In this document: piece after piece, positions 8,576-17,392 of the stretch
Layout of the letters: every line of letters starts with the position of its first letter
Position numbering within the stretch: position 1 is the stretch's first letter
Assembly (NCBI GenBank): GCA_002403335.1
Contig: DHHO01000006.1
Location: forward strand, 153,237 to 217,236
From: Caldiserica bacterium UBA4770
GTDB lineage: Bacteria; Caldisericota; Caldisericia; Caldisericales; Caldisericaceae
Reading direction: 5' to 3'
DNA length: 64,000 bases
Translations under genes and position numbers: made by a program
Notes under the pieces: generated by a model
What the model was told of the DNA's origin: nothing
Seen by the model: only the letters and a program-made list of their open reading frames with translations
Database searches by the model: none

Positions 8576-10087
8576 TTAAAATTTAATATTTGATGCAATC
8601 AAAAAAGCAAGTATCTGAAGAATGTATTTGCTTACAACCTCAGGAGGAGTTCTATCAATCTCGATTTCGATTGTTTCTGTTAGTTCTTTTACAGCCCCGA
8701 CAATTCTCCCTGCAATCACCTCGGCAACAGGCCTTGAAAAAGCTTTCTCCTTTATAATTCTGTTAAATGAAACTGAATAAATTGCATTTTCATCGCTAAA
8801 GTTCTTTAAAAATACATCCTCAAGAAGTTCAAGAGAAACCTGAGCAATGTCGTTCTTTTCGCTTTCAGGAATCTGAGGAGGGAGGATCACAAGCGATTGA
8901 CTCAGGGATTGCCTTATGGCAAGGGAAATTTTCTGGGTATCTGTAACATTCTTCAAAGATTCCCTTAGAGGGAAGACAAGAGAGTATGCTTTATAAACGA
9001 CAAATGTGATATATCCAAGATAAGAGTCAACATTGAGAAGCCTCTTTAGCTGTTCCATCGAAATAAGACGGATCGCCTTTTCCGTCTTGGCTGAATAAAG
9101 AATGTTGAGCATCTCCTTTGTTATAACATAGAGTATATCAAAGATATCATAGTTTTCTCCGTAAGCAACGTACAGGTTTAGAAGCTTTGCATCATCCCTT
9201 GCAATAACCTGACCATGATTCTGAAATCCCCACACAAGCGCATGCGCGGTTTGACCTGCAAGAAGTTGCCTCTCCCTCTCAGGCTTATCCTTATACATAT
9301 ACCTTGAAAGGAAATTAAAGGCATAATTTTCCCCCGTTGTGAGAGCTCTGTAGCACATATTTACAATGGTAGGGTTTATCTGAGAGATAATGGGGGTAAG
9401 ATAGCTTACCGTGGCATTCAATGCAATATCCACTGCTTCATCCCTTTTTACGGCCATATCCTGAGAAATTCTTTCAGCCATCTTCAGAGCAATTGGGAAA
9501 AAGTCGCTTGTGAACTTTCCAAACAACTGGAGGAATGGATAGTAGCCCTCTAAGGCTGATATATGGAGATTTTCAATCAAGGGATGCTGCATCTGCATAT
9601 CAATAGGTCCTATCTCTGATTGAGGGCCCATGACAATTTCGTCAGCTGCAAGGGTCATAAGTGCTGCTGCACTTTTTGCATAAAAAGGTATCACTGCTTT
9701 CAATTTCTTGCACCTGGAGCGCACAACATTCATCATCTGATATGCAGGGTGAGGAAACCCACCATTAGAGAGGATAATCATATCTATTCGTGTTTCTTCA
9801 GGTGGAGTCGGTATTTTATTGAGCTGATCAATCAGGTCGAACACATCATTTCTATCAATAGGGGCACTCTCATTGTACACAAAAAATAAAAGGTATCTTT
9901 TTTCCTTTGCCTCCCTCCCCTCTTCTGGTGGGATTGGTGTTTTAAGAGGGAGCTTCTCTTCAGTTTCTTCGGATGGCTTTCCTTCCTTTTCCTCAGTTTC
10001 CTGAAAGACCTGCTCTTCCTTTACCCCTTTCTCTTCATTTTCCTGTGAAGCCTTTTCTTCATTTATTTCTTTTTGTTCTTCTTCCAT
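8576..10087 (-). CDS. SDH-type (SppA/ClpP-like) serine protease with acidic N-terminal tail
   Basis: Residues 1-65 are a Glu/Lys-rich low-complexity tail (EEEQKEINEEKASQENEEK). From about residue 65 the protein matches the serine dehydrogenase proteinase family (SDH_sah), a crotonase-fold peptidase group: MIILSNGGFPHPAYQ, then AKSAAALMTLAADEIVMGP with the likely nucleophile Ser139, then EIGPIDMQMQ. The remaining 300 residues are helical. No clear signal peptide or membrane helix is present. Start 10087 has GGAGG upstream. It lies upstream of a small membrane protein. The substrate is unknown. Confidence 0.75.
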   Translation of the reverse strand: MEEEQKEINEEKASQENEEKGVKEEQVFQETEEKEGKPSEETEEKLPLKTPIPPEEGREAKEKRYLLFFVYNESAPIDRNDVFDLIDQLNKIPTPPEETRIDMIILSNGGFPHPAYQMMNVVRSRCKKLKAVIPFYAKSAAALMTLAADEIVMGPQSEIGPIDMQMQHPLIENLHISALEGYYPFLQLFGKFTSDFFPIALKMAERISQDMAVKRDEAVDIALNATVSYLTPIISQINPTIVNMCYRALTTGENYAFNFLSRYMYKDKPERERQLLAGQTAHALVWGFQNHGQVIARDDAKLLNLYVAYGENYDIFDILYVITKEMLNILYSAKTEKAIRLISMEQLKRLLNVDSYLGYITFVVYKAYSLVFPLRESLKNVTDTQKISLAIRQSLSQSLVILPPQIPESEKNDIAQVSLELLEDVFLKNFSDENAIYSVSFNRIIKEKAFSRPVAEVIAGRIVGAVKELTETIEIEIDRTPPEVVSKYILQILAFLIASNIKF

Positions 10088-10554
10088 GGCAACCTCCAGA
10101 TAAATTATCAATAAGATTGTATCAATTTTATTTTGTTTTACAAGAGGTTCCCTTTAATGTAGCACAATGGACAATTCTTGATTTAAAAACTTGCGATAAA
10201 ATTAAGGATGCCTGAAGGTGGTGTTTTTTTCTCAGCCCTTGCAAAGTTTTTTATTCATTGCACTCTTTTTGTTTTTTTCTGTCATTCTGAGCGCAGTAAG
10301 CCGAAGCCGCGAGCCTCAGGCGTGGCGGGAAGCATCTTTCATTATTTTTTAATGTTGCTCGTCGTGATGAAAATGTAGCTTATGCGATAAGAAATGGTTT
10401 AACAAAATATGTCTGTTTTTAAAAAATTCTCCGTATAAAAATGCCTTTTGGTCCCCCTGAATCAAGTTTAAAAATTTTGCGTTTACTTCTAAAAGTGGTA
10501 TAAAGATTTTGTGATTCAGTAGCAACAGATTAAAAAGTAGGGAGGTGAGGCGTT
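10088..10554. other. Intergenic region with repeat block and promoter of the ABC cassette
   Basis: No gene is supported. The left part holds the leftward promoter region of the SDH protease. A GC-rich repeat (GTCATTCTGAGCG then GCCGCGAGCC) lies at about 10278-10345. A candidate promoter for the ABC cassette is TTGCGT at 10477-10482, 16-nt spacer and TATAAA at 10499-10504. GGGAGGTGAGG precedes the first ABC gene. Confidence 0.6.
10278..10345. repeat. Dispersed GC-rich intergenic repeat
   Basis: A GTCATTCTGAGCGCAGTAAG-type segment followed by GCCTCAGGCGTGGCGGG, related to the blocks at 5464, 16159, 48001 and 58138. It marks the left edge of the accessory ABC/IS zone. Confidence 0.65.
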
Positions 10555-11433
10555 ATGAAATTAGAAACTCATAACTTAACCAAAAATTATGGCGAAAAGT
10601 GCGCCGTAGATAATGTGAACCTTGAGTTTGAGCAAGGTATCTATGGTCTACTTGGGCCTAATGGTGCTGGCAAAACAACGCTTATTAAAATGATAGTAGG
10701 TATTCTTCCTCCTACTAAAGGCACAGTGACATTGGATGACACTCTTATCTCAAAACTTGATGAAAAATACCGTGATTTGCTTGGTTATATGCCTCAAGAT
10801 ATTGGTTACTACCGCACATTTACAGCAAAACAATTTTTGGAGTACATTGCCCTGCTAAAAGGCCTTGAGCCAAAAGAAGCAGAGAAGAAAATCGATACAC
10901 TCTTAGATATGGTAGGGCTTTCTGATGCGAAAGGCAAGCGCTTGGGACAGTTCTCTGGCGGTATGATTCGTCGTGTTGGAATCGCGCAAGCATTGCTTAA
11001 CGACCCAAAAATACTTGTACTCGATGAGCCCACTGCAGGGCTTGATCCAAAAGAGCGTATCCATTTTCGTAATATCCTTTCAGAGCTTTCTTTGGATAGG
11101 ATTGTGATTCTTTCAACGCACATTGTTTCAGATGTAGAGTCCATTGCAGGAAAGGTCATTTTGCTTAGATTGGGAAAGGTGATTACCTTTGATACGAATG
11201 AAAACTTACTCCATTCGATGGAAGGGAAGGTATGGGATGCCACAGTGACACATCAAGAACTTGATCGTCTTAAAACACAATTTACAATAGGAAATGCTTT
11301 TCAAAAGGATAGCGGTTTTGAAGTACGTATTGTAAGCGATGTAAAACCTACCGAAAATGCAACTCCTGCTGAGCCATCCTTGGAAGATGTATTTATCTAT
11401 CACTTTGGAGGGCTTGACTATGACAATATTTAG
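10555..11433 (+). CDS. ABC transporter ATP-binding protein (ABC-2 type exporter)
   Basis: The 292-residue ATPase has Walker A GPNGAGKT at 34-41, the signature FSGGM at about residues 132-136, Walker B ILVLDEPTAGLDP and the H-loop in LSTHIVSD. The C-terminal 70 residues form the extra domain usual in ABC-2 exporters of the drug, bacteriocin-immunity or gliding type. It overlaps the next permease by 14 nt. Most of its arginines are CGT/CGC, unlike the AGA/AGG habit of surrounding genes, which suggests recent transfer. The substrate is unknown. Confidence 0.9.
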   Translation: MKLETHNLTKNYGEKCAVDNVNLEFEQGIYGLLGPNGAGKTTLIKMIVGILPPTKGTVTLDDTLISKLDEKYRDLLGYMPQDIGYYRTFTAKQFLEYIALLKGLEPKEAEKKIDTLLDMVGLSDAKGKRLGQFSGGMIRRVGIAQALLNDPKILVLDEPTAGLDPKERIHFRNILSELSLDRIVILSTHIVSDVESIAGKVILLRLGKVITFDTNENLLHSMEGKVWDATVTHQELDRLKTQFTIGNAFQKDSGFEVRIVSDVKPTENATPAEPSLEDVFIYHFGGLDYDNI

Positions 11434-12592
11434 GATGGAGTTCCACAAAATCGTCTCAAAAAAGTATGTGTGGATTTTTGCGATTGTCATTGCCACTTTT
11501 TATGCGATTACTCTTTCGGGAAGTAGCAGCAGTTCTAGTAGATTTTACCGTAAAGCGCTTCAACCTGTTTTTGATGAAGTCAATGCAGCCGCCTATGACC
11601 CCGCTATAAGTAGCTACATCGTTGAAAAACAATTCAATGTAACAGTGGAAGAAATTAAGCCTCTCCTTTCACCAGAAATCGAGAAAACTATCGAAAGCTA
11701 TAAAGGGCAAACATACCAAAGAATGTGGGAAAAAGTAAAAGACTATGTCGTAAATCTTGTGATAAGAATTGATGAGAGAAAGGCAACGATTGCAAAATTG
11801 GAGGCAAGCCCTAATACACCTTTAAATAGATACCTACTTAATAAGTACACGAACATGCCAAAAATACAGGCAAATATGACTAAATGGGACAGCTGGATAG
11901 ATACAAATAAATCGGTATTACCAATTGTGATTGCCTTTGTTATCCTTTTGGGCACCTCTGGCGTATTCAGCGATGAGTATACAAGCAAAATGCATGGAAT
12001 CCTCCTTACCTGTAAGAAAGGAAGGAAAGAAGTTTTTTGGGCAAAATTATCTGCAAGTGCACTATTCTCAGCAATATGCGCACTTATCTTTCAACTACTT
12101 AATGCTATTATTGCTGCGCTCTACTATGGAGTGCCATTTACAAATACTCCACTGAATAGCTTAACGCTCTTCTATCAGATGCCTACTACTCTATCCGCTA
12201 TGGAACTTTACATTCTTGAGATCCTTGGCTCAGTCGTTGGTGCAGTGGTGTTATCTTTTGTAACGCTGTGTATCTCTTCTATATGCCACTCGAACTTCTT
12301 AAGCTTTTTTATCTCTGGTATATATTTTGCGATTGGCTTTATCCTATCAAATGCCTTAGAAGCAAACTTTGAGCAAGGAGGCTACATTAGCAGACTTCTT
12401 ACGCTTCCTGGTGATGTAAGCACTTTTTCTTTAATGTCCTTGGTAAATGTACTTGGCAATGGTAAGGTATTTGCAACCGCTAATTTTGCAATTCCTACAG
12501 TTCTTCTTACCATCGTCGTTCAAGCAGTTGTTTTTGTTATTGCAATTGCCCTTACCTTCTACTTCTACAATCGAAGAGAGGTTATCGCATGA
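11420..12592 (+). CDS. ABC-2 type permease subunit 1
   Basis: The 390-residue protein starts MTIFRMEFHKIVSKKYVW, with GGAGGG upstream inside the end of the ATPase gene; the longer frame from 11357 is only overlap. It has one N-terminal membrane helix, a soluble loop of about 150 residues (roughly 30-170), then about five helices, ending in a membrane segment and the tail FYFYNRREVIA. This is the topology of ABC-2/ABC2_membrane permeases. It overlaps the second permease by 4 nt (ATGA). It probably exports a peptide, lipid or drug. Confidence 0.8.
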   Translation: MTIFRMEFHKIVSKKYVWIFAIVIATFYAITLSGSSSSSSRFYRKALQPVFDEVNAAAYDPAISSYIVEKQFNVTVEEIKPLLSPEIEKTIESYKGQTYQRMWEKVKDYVVNLVIRIDERKATIAKLEASPNTPLNRYLLNKYTNMPKIQANMTKWDSWIDTNKSVLPIVIAFVILLGTSGVFSDEYTSKMHGILLTCKKGRKEVFWAKLSASALFSAICALIFQLLNAIIAALYYGVPFTNTPLNSLTLFYQMPTTLSAMELYILEILGSVVGAVVLSFVTLCISSICHSNFLSFFISGIYFAIGFILSNALEANFEQGGYISRLLTLPGDVSTFSLMSLVNVLGNGKVFATANFAIPTVLLTIVVQAVVFVIAIALTFYFYNRREVIA

Positions 12593-13431
12593 AACGAAGA
12601 AGTAACTTCGCAAATTTGGTTACGGTTGAGCTCCGTGCACTTCTTTTAGATAAGTGGACACTTATGCTTATGGCTGCATACACTTTGTTTACCTCTGCTA
12701 TCTTTTTTAATGAGTCATTCAGAAATAGCCGTGTTCAACTTATTGGACACAACCTTTTTATAACGGTAACAAACCACTATCTTCCTCTTTTTCTTATTTT
12801 GATGGTACTTGTTGTGATTTCTCCTGTGTTTGCAGCTGATAAAAAGGATGGTGTGGTGGATTTGGTGGATACCTGTAGAAATGGCAAAGTAAGATGGAGG
12901 TTATCCAAAGTTGCTGCAGCTCTTTTGTATGGTATAGCAATCGTTTTAGTTGGATTTTTGATAGCCTTCCTTATGTCTGTTTTAAGTAGGACTCCTCTCA
13001 ATCCTGATAGTATTGCCTTTGAGACAAATAAGCCTGCCCTTATGCTTACCAACGCACAATTTTTTGTTTTCTCGTTTTTTATGATCGTTTTTTGCACATG
13101 TTTTTTGGTGTTGTTTACACTTTTCATATCTTCTAGAACAAGCGACTTACTTATCCCTCTTGCAGGGATTGCGATGTTTGTAGGCATAGAATTTGCAATT
13201 TTCTCTTTTGGTAGGCCTTACTTTTTATGGAATTTAAATATCTTCCGTCTCTTTGTGCCGTGGTATTTACTTTTTGATTCACTTCCTCCTTTTGGCCCCG
13301 CAATACGTACACTCATTATAATTCTTTCAGTACTTATTATCTTCAGTGTTGTCTTAACGTTCTTAACTTTGCATGCGGATAGAAAATTGGTAAAGGTCAC
13401 AAATGTTAAAAAGGAAGAAAGCAAGATTTAG
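12589..13431 (+). CDS. ABC-2 type permease subunit 2
   Basis: The 280-residue protein has about six hydrophobic segments and no long soluble loop, consistent with the partner permease of an ABC-2 exporter. Its start ATGA overlaps the stop of subunit 1, so the three genes form one unit. Charged residues close the C-terminus (KVTNVKKEESKI). The gene ends exactly where a transposase remnant begins, so the cassette borders an IS-driven junction. Confidence 0.8.
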   Translation: MKRRSNFANLVTVELRALLLDKWTLMLMAAYTLFTSAIFFNESFRNSRVQLIGHNLFITVTNHYLPLFLILMVLVVISPVFAADKKDGVVDLVDTCRNGKVRWRLSKVAAALLYGIAIVLVGFLIAFLMSVLSRTPLNPDSIAFETNKPALMLTNAQFFVFSFFMIVFCTCFLVLFTLFISSRTSDLLIPLAGIAMFVGIEFAIFSFGRPYFLWNLNIFRLFVPWYLLFDSLPPFGPAIRTLIIILSVLIIFSVVLTFLTLHADRKLVKVTNVKKEESKI

Positions 13432-13780
13432 TCCATGGGCGTGTGGCTATAGTTTGGAAAATAGTTTTAAAAAAAATGAACTTGAAGAGTATGATGGTAA
13501 ATGGGTATTACTCACAAATACAACACTAAAAACAGAAGAAGTTGCACAGAGATACAAAGAGCTATGGAAGATAGAAAGAAGCTTCAGGGACATAAAGACC
13601 TTCTTCAAGATAAGACCTATATACCACTATAGAGAAAGAAGAATCAGAGCACATATAGCTATTGTTTTCCTTTCTCTTCACTCTGAAAGAGTGATGGAAA
13701 ATATGCTTGGTATGGGATGGAACTTTCAGAGGATAAAAGATACCCTGACTCCTCTTAAGCTTGCTCACATAGAAAGTAAC
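13432..13780 (+). pseudogene. IS1634/IS4-type transposase remnant (C-terminal part)
   Basis: One frame encodes DGKWVLLTNT, then YKELWKIERSFRDIKTFFKI, RPIYHYRERRIRAHI and FLSL. This is the C-terminal DDE region of IS1634/IS4-like transposases, including the YxxLWxIExxFRxxK (catalytic glutamate) signature. Complete members have some 500 or more residues; the N-terminal two thirds is absent. After about 13780 the frame becomes non-homologous and the downstream gene takes over in another frame. No terminal inverted repeats are seen. Confidence 0.75.
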
Positions 13781-14553
13781 GGTATGACTTTTGGGTTGAA
13801 CCAAAAACTGGAAAGATTGTCTCAAAATTTGCTCCTACAATCTCAGTAGTTGATCCAAAAACAGGGAAGATGAACCCAAATATAGCTGTAAAAAGATTAG
13901 AAGGTCCCCTTTCTTACGATGACTATGCTTTGTTTTATAACTCCACTTCTGGTAATGTATTTTGTTTGGATGTTAAAGAGAAAAAGCTTGTTTGGAAGAA
14001 GGATTTATCAGAACAATACTTCCAAGGTCAGTATTGGTCTTTTTGTGTATCAAATGGCAAAGTGTTTTCTACTGCATGGTCTTATTCCTCATTAACTGTT
14101 TCTTCTTATGATATGACAAATGGTAATTTACTATGGAAAGCTGATTTTGAGGACAAAATAGAAGAATCTTTGAGAGAATTCTACATCAATAAGCCTGGAT
14201 ATAATTTTAATTCATTTATAGCAACTGATGGAAAAAATGTTTACTGTGGGGATAGTTTTGGAAACATCTTTTCAGTTGACGCTGCCACAGGAGATTTAAA
14301 CTGGCAATTGAAATCACTTGGGTTTATTCGTGGAGAAGGATTTGCAAATATAAAACCAATGATATCAAAAGATACGCTATATTTAATCGCTTCAGGTGAA
14401 GATGACTCAAGCTTTGTTTACGCAATTAATACAGAAACTTCAAAAATCCTTTGGAGGCATCCAATATCGAAAGAGAGTGTTTTTCCGGTGGAAGTTGCAG
14501 ATGGAAAAATCTACTTTGAAGATGGTCTATGCATAAAGGAGCTCAGCAATTGA
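13780..14553 (+). pseudogene. 5'-truncated beta-propeller (PQQ-repeat-like) protein
   Basis: Coding-like sequence runs in one frame from 13780, just after an in-frame TAA, to 14553. It begins RYDFWVEPKTGKIVSKFAP and has no start codon at that point; the ATG at 13870 gives 227 residues but has no ribosome site and cuts into the fold. Repeats with buried tryptophans and a K/L-x-W pattern recur (KLVWKKDL, LLWKADF, LNWQLKS, ILWRHPIS), as in PQQ-like outer-surface propellers. The 5' end was replaced by the transposase remnant. No signal peptide remains. Confidence 0.65.
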
Positions 14554-14862
14554 AGGTACTCTTAGATAAGATTTACTCATATTCCTCTATTGCTAATATT
14601 TTATTAGGCTTATTCTAAAAATTTTGTCGAAATTATGGAACAATTAGCCAGTGGTTTTAATAAACTCCATTTCACTATGACGGCTCCGATTTGAACGGAG
14701 CCGTCTATCCAGTGTTATCTCATAATAAAAACCTCTTAACTCAAAAATGATCAAACTGATGGTTGAGAGTGAAAAACATATTTTGGTATAGAAAAGATAA
14801 ATAGTTTAAAAATGAGCATGTTCCAATTTCTCAAGCGAAGCTAAACAACTCTTTTTTTAATT
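14554..14862. other. Intergenic region with a strong inverted repeat
   Basis: No gene is seen. A perfect 10-bp inverted repeat GACGGCTCCG/CGGAGCCGTC with a 7-nt loop lies at 14679-14705. It has no T-tract on either strand, so it may act as a weak bidirectional terminator between convergent genes or be a repeat remnant. Confidence 0.5.
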
Positions 14863-15798
14863 CTATTCTCTTCTATACGGTTTCAAAAGTGCAGATGGAT
14901 AAGAAGCATTCCTTGCCGTGAGGATCAAGACGATAATTGTAATTACATAAGGAAGCATGAGGAAAATTTGGAAAGGAATGTTGAGGCTTATACCCTGTAG
15001 CCTCAGCCCTATTGCATCAATACCACCAAAAAGTAGCGCTCCCCAAAGCACTCTTGCAGGAATCCAATTTGCAAAAATGGCCAGTGCTATTGAAACCCAG
15101 CCCCTCCCACCAACAATATCATACAGGAACATGTTGAATTCTGCCAAGGTAAAGAAAGCGCCACTTAGGCCCATTAAAGCACCAGCAATCATAAGAGAAG
15201 TGTAGCGGATTCTATAGACATCGATTCCAACTGCATCAGCTGCCTCAGGGTTTTCACTTACAGACCTTACAGACAAGCCAAAATTAGTTTTAAAGAGCAC
15301 ATAACCTGCAATCGGTACTGCAATAAGCGCAAAATATGTGATGATCGTCTGATTGAATAAAATAGGGCCAATGATAGGGATCTTTGAGAGCCCTGGGATT
15401 GCAAGTGTGCCAAAAGATTCTATAGTAGGTGGTACTGTAGGAGACCCTACAATTGCTCTATAAAAATAATATGCAAGACCTGTCGAAAATGTTGTAATAC
15501 CAAGGCCTGCAACATGTTGGCTTACACCCAAAGTTACCACAAGGAATGCCATCAACAATCCAAATAACAAACCAGATAAAGTTGCAAGCAATACTCCAAG
15601 CCATAGGTTTCCAGTGAGATAAACGGTAATAAACCCAACAAAAGCACCAAACATCATGATGCCTTCAATTCCAAGATTCAAAACGCCAGAGCGCTCAGAA
15701 AAAGTTTCTCCAAGGGTTGCCAATATGAGAGGTGTTGCTACCCTTACAGTTGCAGTGAGAAATGAAATCCAAAAAGATAAAGTTAAAAAGCTGCTCAT
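14863..15798 (-). CDS. Nucleoside-type ABC transporter permease (COG1079, NupQ-like)
   Basis: The 311-residue protein is hydrophobic throughout and carries the family motifs TPLILATLGETFSERSGVLN and LGIEGIMMFGAFVGF near the N-terminus, as in BMP-dependent nucleoside importers. The C-terminus ends ASYPSALLKPYRRE, typical of the family. Its start overlaps the stop of the partner permease gene by 4 nt. The partner is truncated, and no ATPase or BMP-type binding protein lies next to it, so the transporter is likely non-functional unless the missing subunits are elsewhere. Confidence 0.85.
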   Translation of the reverse strand: MSSFLTLSFWISFLTATVRVATPLILATLGETFSERSGVLNLGIEGIMMFGAFVGFITVYLTGNLWLGVLLATLSGLLFGLLMAFLVVTLGVSQHVAGLGITTFSTGLAYYFYRAIVGSPTVPPTIESFGTLAIPGLSKIPIIGPILFNQTIITYFALIAVPIAGYVLFKTNFGLSVRSVSENPEAADAVGIDVYRIRYTSLMIAGALMGLSGAFFTLAEFNMFLYDIVGGRGWVSIALAIFANWIPARVLWGALLFGGIDAIGLRLQGISLNIPFQIFLMLPYVITIIVLILTARNASYPSALLKPYRRE

Positions 15799-16139
15799 TT
15801 TTCCCTCCCAAACCTTATGCTAATCCTGTAGTCAATAAGCAAAAGCATCGCAAGCATAACCAAAAGCGTGATCCCCTGAATCACATCAGAAATGTATGGC
15901 GGGATATTTAAATTGTAACTCATCACGTTGCTCCCCGTTATGACAACTGCAAAGTATATTGCAGAAAGGAGCACACCAAAAGGATTCAGCTTGCCCAACA
16001 TTGCAATTACAACGCCACTATAACCATAGCCAGGAGAGATGGATGATATGAGATGCTGTTGCACACCTGCCACTTCTCCTACACCTGCAAGGCCTGCAAT
16101 TCCACCACTTATAATCGACGTGATAATAAGTGTCCGCAC
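15795..16139 (-). pseudogene. Truncated nucleoside ABC permease (COG4603, NupP-like), C-terminal third
   Basis: About 114 residues match the end of NupP-type permeases: RTLIITSIISGGIAGLAGVG, then ISPGYGYSGVVIAMLGKLNP, ending IDYRISIRFGREK. Full-length members have about 350 residues. Upstream of the GTG at 16139 the frame runs only a few codons to a TGA, where the sequence changes into a dispersed GC-rich repeat (16159-16312). The first two thirds are gone, so this is a broken gene; the repeat lies exactly at the break. Confidence 0.75.
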
Positions 16140-16158
16140 AGTATTTTTTCCTTTTTTC

Positions 16159-16312
16159 CGTCATTGCGCAATCCTTTCCTTGACGAAGTCAAGCGGCCGT
16201 GCCTTTGTCTTTCATGGCCGTGGCAATCTCGTAGTTTAAAAGGCGAGACTGCTTCGCAAAGTCGGCTCGCAGTGACAAAAAGAAACGACTTACAGTGACC
16301 CCGAAGGGGAAG
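16159..16312. repeat. Dispersed GC-rich intergenic repeat at a gene breakpoint
   Basis: Contains CGTCATTGCGCAATCC, GGCCGTGGCAATCTCG, GGCGAGACTGCTTCGC and GGCTCGCAGTGAC segments, shared in part with the blocks at 5464 and 48001. It begins where the NupP-like gene stops being recognisable, and is followed by the promoter region of the hsdM stub. Confidence 0.75.
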
Positions 16313-16401
16313 TGTTCATATTGAGTCTGACATTTTACTTTTTCGTGCATTATCATAAAATTATTTAGCGATATGTTAAGTGTGAAAAATCGGAGGGCTT
16401 T

Positions 16402-16722
16402 ATGAACAGTGAAAAGATTACACTGAGACAACTCGAAAAACATCTCTTCAAGGCTGCCGATATACTCCGTGGCAATATGGACGCCTCCGAGTATAAGGAA
16501 TATATCTTTGGCATGCTTTTTCTAAAGCACACTTCAGATGTCTTTGAAGAAAAGCAAAATAAACTCCACATAGAACTAAGTGAAGCAGGCAATCCAGAGA
16601 AAGAAATCGAGAAAAACCTTGAAGATCATTCTTTACATGGTTATACATACTTTGTCCCTAAAATTGCTCGTATGCTTGAAACGGCATATCACATTTATGG
16701 AGCTTCACATGAAAGACATTAA
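16402..16722 (+). pseudogene. Type I restriction-modification methylase HsdM, N-terminal stub
   Basis: The first roughly 85 residues match the HsdM N-terminal domain ([20 protein letters not shown], then [20 protein letters not shown]). A good Shine-Dalgarno (CGGAGGG) precedes the ATG. After [12 protein letters not shown] the match ends and the frame closes at 16722, giving 106 residues against about 500 in complete HsdM. No SAM-binding or NPPF motif is left, and no hsdS or hsdR is seen. The stub runs straight into a YgjP-type metallopeptidase gene. Confidence 0.75.
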
Positions 16723-17380
16723 GATAGAGCAAATTATTCGTTCCAGCAGAAAAACTATTGCTCTTGAGGTAACCGATAGGGCAACCCTTATTGTAAAGGC
16801 GCCTTACCTTGTCTCCAATAAAACAATAGATGAGGTCATTCAAAGACACAGTGAGTGGATCAAGAAAAGAATATCAAATGCAAAAACCACTAAAAAAGTA
16901 TCAGAAAAGGAATTCGTCTCTGGAGAAAGCTTTCTCTACCTTGGGAGAACTTACAAGCTATTCCTTGTCAAGGAGCAGAAAGAGGTGCTTAAATTTGACA
17001 ACGGGTTTTATTTAAGAGGGGACCAGAAGCCATTTGCAAGAGACATATTTATCCTGTGGTATAAAAATGCCGCAAGAAGCTTGATTTTAGAGAGGGTAAG
17101 TTATTATTCAACCCTCACAGGTATTAAGTATAACAATGTGAAAATAACCTCCGCAATGAAGAGATGGGGCTCATGCTCACAGAAGGGAAACCTGAGTTTT
17201 ACCTATAGACTTATTATGGCACCTCTCCCTGTGGTTGATTATGTAGTGGTGCATGAACTTTGTCATATCCTGGAGCACAACCACTCAAGGGCTTTCTGGG
17301 AACATTTGCGGGTCATTTTACCAGATTACAAAGAGCATCGGAAGTGGCTCAGAGAAAATGGCCAGTTATTATATTTATAA
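16709..17380 (+). CDS. YgjP/DUF45 family zinc metallopeptidase
   Basis: The 223-residue protein belongs to the SprT-like YgjP family (DUF45). The zinc motif HELCH is at residues 182-186 and a third ligand follows in [29 protein letters not shown] is also characteristic. ATG 16709 has GGAG 7 nt upstream, and MELH at 16697 is an alternative. YgjP genes often sit at the end of type I restriction operons, which fits the hsdM stub overlapping its start; the middle of such an operon seems to have been deleted. Its cellular substrate is not established. Confidence 0.85.
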   Translation: MKDIKIEQIIRSSRKTIALEVTDRATLIVKAPYLVSNKTIDEVIQRHSEWIKKRISNAKTTKKVSEKEFVSGESFLYLGRTYKLFLVKEQKEVLKFDNGFYLRGDQKPFARDIFILWYKNAARSLILERVSYYSTLTGIKYNNVKITSAMKRWGSCSQKGNLSFTYRLIMAPLPVVDYVVVHELCHILEHNHSRAFWEHLRVILPDYKEHRKWLRENGQLLYL

Positions 17381-17392
17381 AAGAGGAGATCG

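Noticed and set aside
14679..14705. Terminator
   Set aside because: The stem is strong but neither strand has a T-tract, so I list it only as an inverted repeat.
15206..15700. tRNA-linked integration site for the accessory zone
   Set aside because: No direct repeat of a tRNA end and no integrase gene could be found, so an att-type island is not supported.
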